DNA from: Triparma columacea
Taxonomy: Eukaryota > Sar > Bolidophyceae > Parmales > Triparmaceae
Length of the DNA: 29,347 nt
NCBI GenBank assembly: GCA_030267965.1
Contig: BRYA01000129.1
Span: forward strand, 14,506 to 43,852
Reading direction: 5' to 3'
This document shows, piece by piece, positions 1 through 8,300 of this stretch; positions within the stretch are counted from its first letter, which is position 1; the number at the start of each line of letters is the position of its first letter. The position numbers and the translations under genes are program-made. Under the pieces are notes generated by a model. That model was given only the letters and a program-made list of their open reading frames with translations. It was not told the origin of the DNA and did not search any database.

Positions 1-9
1 GGTTAGTTT

Positions 10-60
10 ATGGTGTGTGTTGTGTGTGTTTGCGTGTGTTGCTTGCGTGTGTTGCTTGCG
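10..60. repeat. GT-rich microsatellite and short tandem repeat
   Basis: A TG-rich run grades into about two and a half copies of a 15-base unit (TGTTGCTTGCGTG-type). It lies downstream of, or inside a terminal intron of, the minus-strand coiled-coil gene. No coding role is evident. Confidence 0.7.
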
Positions 61-161
61 TGTAGATTGTTGCTATTCAACGAATTTTCCTCCCCTCCCC
101 CCCCTCCGACCCCCCCCAATTTAACCTGTAAATTAGAGAAATGTTTACCACCACACCTTAC

Positions 162-427
162 CTCCCTCTGTTCTTCCAACCGTGTCCTAATCCCGTCCAA
201 CCTAACCTTGGTTTCCTTCTGACTTTCCTTAAACTCTGTAATGACCTCTAAATCGCTCGTCTTCTCCTTGAGTTCGTGGCGTAGGGCTTCGAGGCGGATG
301 GAGAAGCTCTCCTTGTTTTTTAGCATCTTGTCGATCAATGAGAACTCATGGTGACGACGGGACTCCTGGAGATTAAAGGGTGGGGGGGGGGAGGGGGGGG
401 ATTGTTAGCGATATAAACGGAGGCTCA

Positions 428-459
<32 letters not shown>

Positions 460-1015
460 CCCCCCTTTCTCCCTACCAACCCTCCCGGTCATTTCCCCCC
501 CCCTCCACACTCCCCCACCCCCCCTACCCCAATCTCCCCTTCTCTCACCTGTTCGTCTCTAATTTCCTTCTCCAGTCTCTCTATAGTAACAAAGTTATCC
601 GCGATTTTCTGCTGCAGATATATGGACGTTGACGAACCCTCAGACTTCATCTTCGTAAGCCTATCTTCAGCCCTGTTCAACATTTTATTGGGGGGGGGGA
701 GGCGGTTGGGAAGGTGGGGTTATGGTTAGGGTATTTGAGTAAAGGTAGCCAAGTTGGGGGGGAGGGGGAAGGAGAGCAAGGGCACTACGTTTCTCCCTTC
801 CCGCCGAACACCCAACCCTATCCCCTGCCCAAAAAATGTAACCCTACTTTTGCTCACCTCTTGATTCGTCCTTCGCTCTCCTCAATAGTTGTCTTAAGGC
901 CAGTAAGCGAAGTTAAAACTAACTCATCCTCGAGCTGGGTGGAAACCTCGGAAGCGAGGGCTAAGTTCGATGCGAGCTCGGCATCCTCAGCTGAGATTTC
1001 AGGCTCCTCTGACAT
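162..1015 (-). CDS. coiled-coil protein, C-terminal part off window
   Basis: Three exons on the minus strand join cleanly: 1015-858, 672-549 and 365-162. Their donors are GTGAGC, GTGAGA and GTAAGG, and the phases are 2, 0 and 0. They give 162 residues beginning MSEEPEISAEDAELASN. After a short acidic N-terminus the chain is almost wholly charged heptad-type helix (for example LEKEIRDEQ and RLEALRHELKEK), so it should be a coiled coil. I do not recognise the family. The pattern resembles the axonemal and basal-body coiled-coil proteins (CFAP157/BBOF1 type), but that is only an impression. The gene must continue left of exon 3. A candidate acceptor (TTTACAG, next exon from 125) would need a 37-base intron and leads into low-complexity sequence, so I did not use it. 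The start is the first ATG before the open frame. Confidence 0.7.
391..460. repeat. poly-G tract and CT microsatellite in an intron
   Basis: This intron of the coiled-coil gene holds G runs broken by single A residues near 381-400 and an uninterrupted CT run at about 431-458. On the gene's own strand the CT run is AG-rich and the G runs are C-rich. Similar homopurine and homopyrimidine stretches occur in many introns of this window. Confidence 0.75.
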
Positions 1016-1190
1016 TCCTTCTGTTATGATGGGGATGGGGGGGCTTGGAGGAACAAAGGTTGAGGACAAAAAAAAGTTTTGGGAGGGTAAATTAAGCAAG
1101 AGCAATTCAAAGGAGCGCAAAAACGTTTACCCGCATTCAAACATTTCATAACTATCGTTCCTTGAAAAAAATAAGATGGATCCCTCGTCC

Positions 1191-1338
1191 TAACCCCTAT
1201 ACCCTGCCCCCTGCAGGTTAAGGCGTCCACCCAGATCTCCCATTAAGCAAAGTAATGTATTCCCCCGTTCTCGGAGACCAACCTGCCCCTAGTAAATGAG
1301 AGACATATATCACCGTTTTGAGTATATACGTGCTCAAC
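1191..1338 (-). pseudogene. decayed partial copies of the UBE2W active-site segment
   Basis: The sequence just past the stop codon of the E2 gene repeats part of that gene. On the minus strand, 1338-1274 reads EHVY-TQ-NGDICLS followed, after a one-base frameshift, by GAGWSP. This matches EHVYSNGDICLSLLGSGWSP at 1545-1485. A second patch at 1240-1191 matches the same gene's GSGWSPNLTGQGIAV region, reading SGWTP and, one frame over, GQGIGV. The first patch starts exactly at the functional gene's TGA. Stops and frameshifts exclude a functional protein. This looks like an old tandem partial duplication, perhaps with a small insertion between the patches. The rest of 1016-1333 shows no gene and should contain the promoter of the coiled-coil gene. 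Confidence 0.7.
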
Positions 1339-2119
1339 AGTTATCATCATGATAAATCCAGTCCTTCTGACTTTCCCCTGGTTTCCTTCCCACGCTCCCA
1401 CTATTATCAATCGGTCTACATTTCCTCCCCGCGCTGTTCAATATACTCTGTATACTAACCGCGATCCCCTGCCCTGTTAGGTTTGGAGACCAACCTGATC
1501 CAAGGAGGGATAGACATATATCACCGTTAGAATAGACGTGTTCGTGTTCTGGTATATTATCCCCCACAAAGTACACGCTCGGTGGGTCCCTAGGGTAAGT
1601 GTTTGAGTATTTTATCCTAAGCGTAAACACCTCCCCTTCATATACGTTCCTGCCTGTTAGTTTGACGTGCCAGATGCGGAGGTTACGACCTACGGATACC
1701 TTTAGATCGGGGGGGGGGGAGAGGAGGAAGGAACGGAGCTCTTGTTGGAGACGGTAGTTTGAGGATGTGGGGGAGAGGGGTTGGGCTAGGTGTGGCGACT
1801 TTAGGGCTCTTGCGGAGGACTTGGACTTGGTGGATGAGTTGGTGGATGCCATTGCTGTGTCCTTTTTCTTTTTCTTCCTCCTCTTCTTTGGTTTGATGTT
1901 TGAGGATGCTTCTTCTTCTCTTTCTTCTTTTCCTCCTTCTCCTCCTCCTCTGGGTATTGATGTGATTAGTGGTATTGATATGATTGTTCTTGATGGTATT
2001 GTATGAGGAGATGTATGAGGAGTTGTAGGGTTATATGATGCATTTGTGTTAATTATACTAAATGATAACGCTATTAGTGTGTATACTATTGTTATTGTAG
2101 TCATATTAGGCATTGTCAT
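1334..2119 (-). CDS. UBE2W-type ubiquitin-conjugating enzyme E2 with signal-like N-terminus
   Basis: A single exon encodes 261 residues. The C-terminal ~140 residues form a complete UBC fold: YEGE/FTLRIKYSNTYPRDPP, then NIPEHEHVYSNGDICLSLL with catalytic Cys at about residue 202, then GWSP, and the end WIYHDDNC. The last motif matches the hallmark C-terminus (WWYHDDTC) of animal UBE2W, an E2 known to ubiquitylate disordered N-termini. Ahead of the domain there are ~120 extra residues. These include a hydrophobic run (TITIVYTLIALSFSIINTNA) that looks like a cleavable signal peptide, a Ser/Thr/Pro/Ile stretch without acidic residues, an acidic patch, and a basic KKRRKKKKK cluster. The start at 2119 is the first in-frame ATG; MPNM at 2113 is nearly equivalent. 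An ATG at 1852 would give a plain cytosolic/nuclear E2. Secretory or periplastid targeting is inference. Confidence 0.88.
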   Translation of the reverse strand: MTMPNMTTITIVYTLIALSFSIINTNASYNPTTPHTSPHTIPSRTIISIPLITSIPRGGGEGGKEEREEEASSNIKPKKRRKKKKKDTAMASTNSSTKSKSSARALKSPHLAQPLSPTSSNYRLQQELRSFLLSPPPDLKVSVGRNLRIWHVKLTGRNVYEGEVFTLRIKYSNTYPRDPPSVYFVGDNIPEHEHVYSNGDICLSLLGSGWSPNLTGQGIAVSIQSILNSAGRKCRPIDNSGSVGRKPGESQKDWIYHDDNC

Positions 2120-2617
2120 GTATAGGCGTATGATTTGGGGTTTAAAAGCTCTTGTTGACTGCTCCGATGTCGCCTTTGTTTCTTTTTTATTTCTCTTTGT
2201 GACACTTATGATGATATCTACTGAGTTTTTAGTCAATAGTGAAGACACTTAAGAGATTATACAAGTTATATTAACGTTTAGGTGTGTATAGCTAGATTTT
2301 ATGGAGAGTATGAATTGATGGAATTGAGCCTTCAGATTTGGCTCCACTTGGCGAGAAGGTGAAGAGATTACAATGTTAATTGAATAATACGTCGATTTGA
2401 TATGCCTACGAGTCTTATATATGTTATGATTGTACGGAATGACTATTGAAATCTTCAAAAGGTGGCTCTGAGCCTTATACCAGCACATCCATAACAGCCC
2501 CCTGCACCTCCATAACTTGCCTAATTTATGTCTTGTTCGGACCTTGCGACAAAAATAGACATTTAAACTGACCCACCACTACCACAACTAGCCCCACAGC
2601 CACCCGCTGCTCCACCA
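2120..2617. promoter_or_regulatory. divergent intergenic region between the E2 gene and the Cys-rich gene
   Basis: About 500 bp separate the two divergent start codons, so this stretch should hold both promoters. It is AT-richer than the flanking coding DNA and contains TATATA-like sequence near 2418. Open frames here are short and lack an ATG in a sensible context. I see no other element. Confidence 0.45.
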
Positions 2618-3127
2618 ATGGTGTCCCCAGACGACATGTCACTCGATGGAGACTGGAAGATGCAGGGTAAGTTAGTCTACATACACACACATACGCAAAC
2701 ATACACATAATATGTGCGCCTATGTACTAAAACTCCTTGGCCCCCTCCATTCAACTCACCTGCTTTCTTCGCTGACTATTGCTCCACCCCCCTCAACCCT
2801 CCCTCCCCTCCCCCCACCACCCCCCCAGACCAGACAGACTGCTGCTGTGAGACGAACACCGCCACAGTGACAGGTACCGGCACCGAGAGCATCTCCATGA
2901 CAACGGGATCCCCCTGTTGCTGCTTCATCTGCTGCTGCTTCTTATGCTGCAACTTTGGCAAACACTACCACTTGGAGAAGGCCGAGGGTGAAGATGGCAA
3001 GCAGAGGTGGGAGGCACCGATTGGGGGACACAGACTTGAGGAGAAGGATGGGGAACTTATCTTCAGCCAAGCTACGCAAGATATGAATCATGACCCCATT
3101 TTTAAAGTGTGGAAAATGACTCGCTGA
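2618..3127 (+). CDS. small cysteine-rich protein of unknown function
   Basis: Two exons, 2618-2666 and 2829-3127, are joined across a 162-bp intron (GTAAGT donor, C-rich tract, CAG acceptor) in phase 1. They give 115 residues beginning MVSPDDMSLDGDW. The striking part is residues 20-60: a CCCE patch, a short Thr/Ser/Gly linker, then CCCFICCCFLCCNFG, which is eight cysteines in a dozen residues interleaved with hydrophobics. The remaining ~55 residues are charged and soluble-looking, ending IFKVWKMTR. Such a cluster could be multiply S-acylated (membrane anchoring) or bind metal; the hydrophobic spacing favours acylation, but this is inference. An in-frame stop lies 54 bases upstream of the chosen ATG. 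The family is not recognised. Confidence 0.7.
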
Positions 3128-3558
3128 AGCAACAGTCAAGAGATAGATGCGCGGGCGGAAGTTGCTCAGGTGGTGTAAGAGGTTACGGTCGGTCGCCTAC
3201 AGCTGGTATAATAAAAACGTTATGAATTTTCTGTGTGAAATGTATTATTCCTGGGTAGGAAAAAGAAGGTATTTTGGGGTTCTTTTTTCTATTGCCACTT
3301 ATTGCCAATAATTGTAAGTTTAAGCACTTTATTGCCATTATTATGTTATGAAATCATCACTACTACCTCCTATTTGCCAAATATCGCCATTTTACTAACA
3401 AAAACACTCAAAATGGGACAAAATTACCCCTCTCAAAACCACACGCTCGACACCCGTCAATAAAACCCCTCATTTCTCTTTAATTTATATACCTATTTCT
3501 GTTGCGATTACTGCCTGCGATTATTGTTGCGATTTAGAATACAATCTAGGACAACAAC
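3128..3558. other. intergenic region with polyadenylation signal and short ATTGCCA repeats
   Basis: AT-rich spacer between two plus-strand genes. An AATAAA lies at 3210-3215, 83 bases after the stop of the Cys-rich gene. At about 3293-3393 a short motif TATTGCCA (variants TTTGCCA and TCGCCA) recurs at least five times with irregular spacing. The rest should contain the promoter of the gene starting at 3559. I see no gene here. Confidence 0.5.
3210..3215 (+). terminator. polyadenylation signal AATAAA
   Basis: Canonical AATAAA in AT-rich sequence 83 bases past the stop codon of the Cys-rich gene, followed by T-rich sequence. The position fits a 3' end signal. Confidence 0.5.
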
Positions 3559-3933
3559 ATGCCTTCACCTCTAGCAAGGATGTTCAAGAGATCTCCCAAG
3601 AACAAAACTCCCGACAACAAAGAAGACAACAAAGTCGACAACAAAGACAACAACGACAACAACGACAACAACAACACCGACAACAACGACGACAACAATG
3701 ACACAATCTCCAAAACGAACTCCCCACCCAAACAGGCCCAACCAAAGATAGGAAAGTCACCCACAGAGAAAGTAGTCACCCACGTCATCCCCTCCCTGGC
3801 ACCTCGTGACATCGAGGAACCCAAGGCAGAGGAGAACCCACCGGAGGAAAGGTTCTGGTGGAGGTGGTTCACAGGTTACTGGGGACCATGGTACAACAAG
3901 GAGTCTAGCCCGGAGCCACCGTTCAAGAAATAA
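3559..3933 (+). CDS. small Asp/Asn-repeat protein with Trp-rich C-terminus
   Basis: An uninterrupted frame of 124 residues starts at ATG 3559. Residues 1-17 are basic (MPSPLARMFKRSPKNK). Residues 18-50 are an Asn/Asp/Lys repeat encoded by GACAACAAN units, and 51-85 are a Pro/Ser/Lys-rich linker. Residues ~93-113 are strongly aromatic (ERFWWRWFTGYWGPWYNK), with six tryptophans in 15 residues. The aromatic tail is not explained by the repeat, which favours a real gene. It sits alone between two unrelated genes with its own AT-rich upstream region. The family is not recognised. The tail could bind membrane or polysaccharide, but nothing in the sequence decides this. Confidence 0.55.
   Translation: MPSPLARMFKRSPKNKTPDNKEDNKVDNKDNNDNNDNNNTDNNDDNNDTISKTNSPPKQAQPKIGKSPTEKVVTHVIPSLAPRDIEEPKAEENPPEERFWWRWFTGYWGPWYNKESSPEPPFKK
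3613..3702 (+). repeat. GACAACAAN tandem repeat in coding sequence
   Basis: About 90 bases of imperfect 6-9-base units (GACAAC, GACAACAAA) encode the Asp/Asn/Lys tract of the small protein. The reading frame is preserved throughout, as expected for an in-frame triplet-type expansion. Confidence 0.8.
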
Positions 3934-4148
3934 GACTGCGAACACCTTGCATTTGGCTTGGGGAGATTCGTCTGAGGGTTAACCTAACAGGGGAGAGGGG
4001 GAAACAAGCATGCACAGAAGGACGAGAGTGTACAGAGGAAGAGGGAACTGCGAGAAGAAATAACAAGAGTCCGTTGCAGCACCAAAATCCCCTCTCTTTA
4101 CTTCAAGTGGCTACTGTAACCCCCTTCCCCCCCCCCCCCTCCCTCTTT

Positions 4149-5164
4149 TTAAAAGTTGGAGAAAATCCTCCCCTCCTCAACCCCCCTCTTAATAGCCTCC
4201 TCCTTAACATCTTCGAACATCCCCTTCTGTCCCACCACCATAACTGCCTTCCCCTCCCCCATAACCCCGTCCTCCTTAACCTTATCCTGAACGTACCTAC
4301 CACCCTCACCCCCGCTGTATACCCTGATTACCGAGACACCCATACCCTCGAGTTTGGAAACCCACTGATCACCCCATGAGGAGTCCCTTGTTCCCCAGTA
4401 AACCTTTGTCCCCCCTTTTCTCTTCCCCCTCTCCTCGTCACCCTCGCTTGTTAGGTAACTATAGCATGGTCCCATCCCCGTACCCGTGCATACAACAACG
4501 AGACAATCACACCCGGATATCTTAGTTCCGTCGAACCCTGAACCCATAACTTGACTAACTTCAAGTACATCGTCAGTGGTCATGTAACCATTACCATCGT
4601 TAACTTTAACTACTAAATCCAAACTAGAAGAAGGGAGGGGGGAGGGGGAGGTTATCGCGTAGTAACCAACTGTCCTATCATCGGCATCATCGACTCCGCT
4701 CCTAACCTGAACGTACTGACCTGGGGAGGTGAATTCTTCTCCTCTTGTGTACTCTAACTTAATTCCTACAACACCGTCGGTTAATTTGGTACGGGTGGAA
4801 ACGGGGGATGGGAGGAATATTGGATCCGGACCCCAACCATTGAGAGAGGTTGAAGTTGAGGATGGGAATGGGTTGATGGGGGCGACTGGAGAGGGGAGAG
4901 AGGTTAGATTTTATGTATTTTAGGGACGATGAACGAATGGAGAGGGGTTTAAAAGGAATTGACGTAGAGATTGTAGTATCATATACGAATAAAATGATAA
5001 GGGGAGGGATAAAATCCACAAATTTCACACATACACTCACCGAGGTTGCGCTTTGAAACCGCCTTATTTAAAGTTTTGAGGAAGGGGGGGGAATGGAAGG
5101 GAACGAAAGCTAAGGATAAGGTAGTTGTTATCAGGACTAGAACAACGGGGAGATAACGAGGCAT
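4149..5164 (-). CDS. plastid-targeted FNR-like FAD/NAD(P)-binding oxidoreductase
   Basis: Exons 5164-5041 and 4885-4149 join in phase 1 (GTGAGT donor, CCAG acceptor) to give 286 residues. Residues 1-19 are a signal peptide (VVLVLITTTLSLA). The next residues, FVPFHSPPFLKTLNKAVSKRN, are basic and free of acids and start with Phe, which is the ASAFAP-like junction of red secondary plastids, so stroma is the likely destination. The FAD-binding half has GQYVQV and a YYAITSPSP motif. The NAD(P)-binding half has CTGTGMGPCYSYL (nucleotide-binding GxGxxP), VYWGTRDS, VVGQKGMFEDV and an aromatic terminus (IFSNF). The overall shape resembles the plant pKIWI502-type FNR relatives more than photosynthetic FNR. 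Electron partner and substrate are unknown. Confidence 0.85.
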
Positions 5165-5306
5165 TATGGTAGGTTTTCGGGGGGATCTTCTATTTGCCAC
5201 AGATAGATCACCCCTCACACAGAGGCAGAAGAAACAGCTCCAGAAGCGCCAAAAAATACCAAAATACTTCGTTCATATACGTAACGTAACACACACACCA
5301 TTACTT

Positions 5307-8300
5307 CTACTTGTACGGGTTAGCCGGCCCCCCCGCATTCCTGCTGTACGGGTTGTTCACCTTGCTCATCGCCGTCGTCGTCGTCGTCTGCGTCGTCCCA
5401 CCAGCAGCAGCGTCGCCTGAGTAGTTGAATTGATTTAGCAGTGCGACGCGGTTCACACTTCCCCCCCCCGCTCCCCCGCCCCCCCTGCCCCCTCCCCCCC
5501 CCCCCTCGAAGAACCCGCTCCTCCCTCCCCCCCCCGAGGCTGTTTTCTCGAGACCCTCGATACCAATCATTGCGTTGTCCCAGTCGATGCCGTCATCTTC
5601 GAACGGGTCCTTGTTTTCGTTAGGGCTCCTCCCCCCTCCTCCCCCCCCCCCAGTCCCAGTCTTGCTCTTCTTCGCCTTCTTCTTCTCCTCCTCAACGTCT
5701 GGGCTCCACTCCTGCGTCAGCCTCCTCTCCTTGTCAAACTTCTCCAGGACCCCGATCTCCTCCAGGTAGCTCTTCACGCTCTTCACGATCATCGCACCGT
5801 ACTTCTCGAAGACAAGGTTGGGGAGCTGCCCGTGCTCCTTGAGCTCCTTGAGGTTCAGGCAGACGTTGCTAGCAATCGGGAAGTAGGAGCCTGAGGGTAT
5901 GATGTGCCAGCTTCGTTCATGGGTCATGGAGCCTTTGGCGTTCAGGTCGTCCGCCACCTTCTGCGCGAACACTTTCAGGGCCTCGTCGAGCCCTGCCACC
6001 TGGGCCTTTGTGAGCTCGTACCCTTGCCTCTTTTTCCTCTTTGTCCGACCAGGTTTGTGCTTGACATTGTCGTCGAAGTCATCTCCATCATCATCGTCGT
6101 CATCGTCAATGGTGATTACCTCAGCACTCGCCTTTTGCTTATCCTTATCCTTGTCTTTGTCCTTCCCCTTCCCCTTCCCCTTCCCCTTTTTCCCCTTCGG
6201 GGTGCTACTCTTTCCTCCCCCCGCTTGCTGCTCCTGAACAGTGAATCGCTCCTGGGGGGGGGTCGTACGGGTGTTAGGCTTGGACAACTGCGAACGATCT
6301 CCCCACTTCAGGCTCGCTCCGCTCGCCGCTTCGCTCCGCTCGCCGCTGCGCTCACCTTGTCCCAAAGAAGCTTCTTGGCGTCTGGCCCATGCTGAACCTT
6401 TGAAACGCCGAAGCCCATCCTGCCCTGTATGCACCGTTCAAACAAATAATGCTTCGCTTCCATCTTGTGCAGGATGTTCAGGACCTGATCCTTCTTGTAC
6501 TTCTTGCCGCTTCCCTTGAGTGTAATGGCGTCGAAGTTGAAGATGAGCTTCTTGCTCGAGCTTGTCAGCCCCCTGTACAAGTCGGCGAGCTGATTTATCG
6601 TGCAACCTTCGTCGTTCGTCTCTCCCTTGACCTGGTCGATCAAGTTCAGTATGTTTTTGGCAACGTCTGTGTAGTCAACCTCCATGGACTGCATCCCATC
6701 CCTACAGTTGTCGCACGTGTCGTTGCACCCCGCGCGGTCGAAGGCCTCTCCAAAGTGCTCCAGTTGCATCGTCCTTCTGCACAGGAACCTATTAATGGGG
6801 TGTGGGGGCAGTGGGTGAGTTTGCGGCATTACCTTTGTGCGACTCGCTTTTCACGTCACGCGCTTCGCACGTCGCCCACTCCGCTCGTCGACGACTCCCT
6901 CTCACCTGTTCTGACAATACTCGAGACACCCAAACAACTGGTCCTTTTCCCTGCGAACGTTGGGGTCGAATTTGTTCTTGCCCTCCGTAATCATGCGCTC
7001 GAGGGTGATCTTGTCCTTCAAGGCGAAGTAGAGGATGCAGTCGCTATCACCCCCGTCCCTACCTGCCCTGCCACTCTCCTGGTAGTAGTGCGTGATGCTC
7101 TTGGGCATGGAGTAATGGATGACATACCTGACATCCGGCTTGTCGATCCCCATGCCAAACGCCACCGTGGCGCACAGAACGTTGATTTTACCCGCACTCC
7201 ACTCGTGGTGCCGCCGGTGCTTCTGATCCTCGTCCACGTCGGCGTGGTAGAACGACGCGGAGATACCCCACTGTTTCTTACTCCTAAAGTACTCGTTCAG
7301 CTTTTTGCTCACGTTCTCGCAGTCTTTCTTGGAGAGGCAGTAAATGACGCCGCTGCACCTGTTGCCTCGCTTCACGATGTAGGCTGCAATATCGACGATC
7401 GTCTTAGCATCCTTCTTCTTCACAGCGTACGAGAGGTTTGCACGATTGAACGTCGACTTGTAGATATACCTATTCTGCTTCATCTTCAAATTCTTGAGTG
7501 CGTCGATGACAACTTTCTCATTGGCCGTAGCGGTGAGAGCCATGATGGGTACTTCGGGGAACTCATCCCTGATCATCCCAAGGTCCATGTAGTCAGGGCG
7601 GAAGTCGTGCCCCCACTGGGACATGCAGTGGGCCTCGTCGACCACAAATCTGGAAAGCTGCCCCCTCTGAGCTATACTCTTGAGGATACCCCTAATGCTG
7701 CCGCTCCTCGTGTACTTCTCTGGGGTGAGGTAAAGCATCTTGATCCCCCCCTGGGGAGGATTGGACCGCAGATCTAGCATGATTTGCCTCCCCTCAGACT
7801 CGAAGTCCTGCTTCCCCGAGAGATACACCGCCCTGACGCCCTTAGAGTTCATGGCTTGGCACTGGTCTACAATTAGACTAATTAGAGGACTGCGTTGGGG
7901 GAGGAAAGCCGGAATTAGCGTGCGAAGAGTAGCCAAAACGGATGGCGTACTGTTGTGTTGGAACATAAAACAACCTCAGACACTTACCTGATAACGACTG
8001 CGAGACCCTCCTGGAAAACTGCAGGAAGCTGGTAGCACAAGCTCTTACCGCCTCCAGTTGGCATGAGAACGAAGACATCCTGGCCGGAGAGGGCTGCCGA
8101 TACGATGCTGTCCTGCCCTTTCCTGAGGGAGGAATGGCCGAAAGTGTGCCTATTACAGTCGTTGACCAAGTTCATATGGGGAAACACCCAAGCATTAGTG
8201 TTGTAGCTAAGTTTTGAGGGCTCTATTGTGGACATCGTAGAGGTGGTGGAGGAGCGGGGGGGAGGGGGCAGGTCGTAGTTTGTCTCGGAGGTGGTGTATG

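Noticed and set aside
6449..7777. Long plus-strand open frame (442 codons) across the RecQ region
   Set aside because: It is antisense to the helicase exons, whose motifs are unmistakable. C/G-rich third positions leave antisense frames open.
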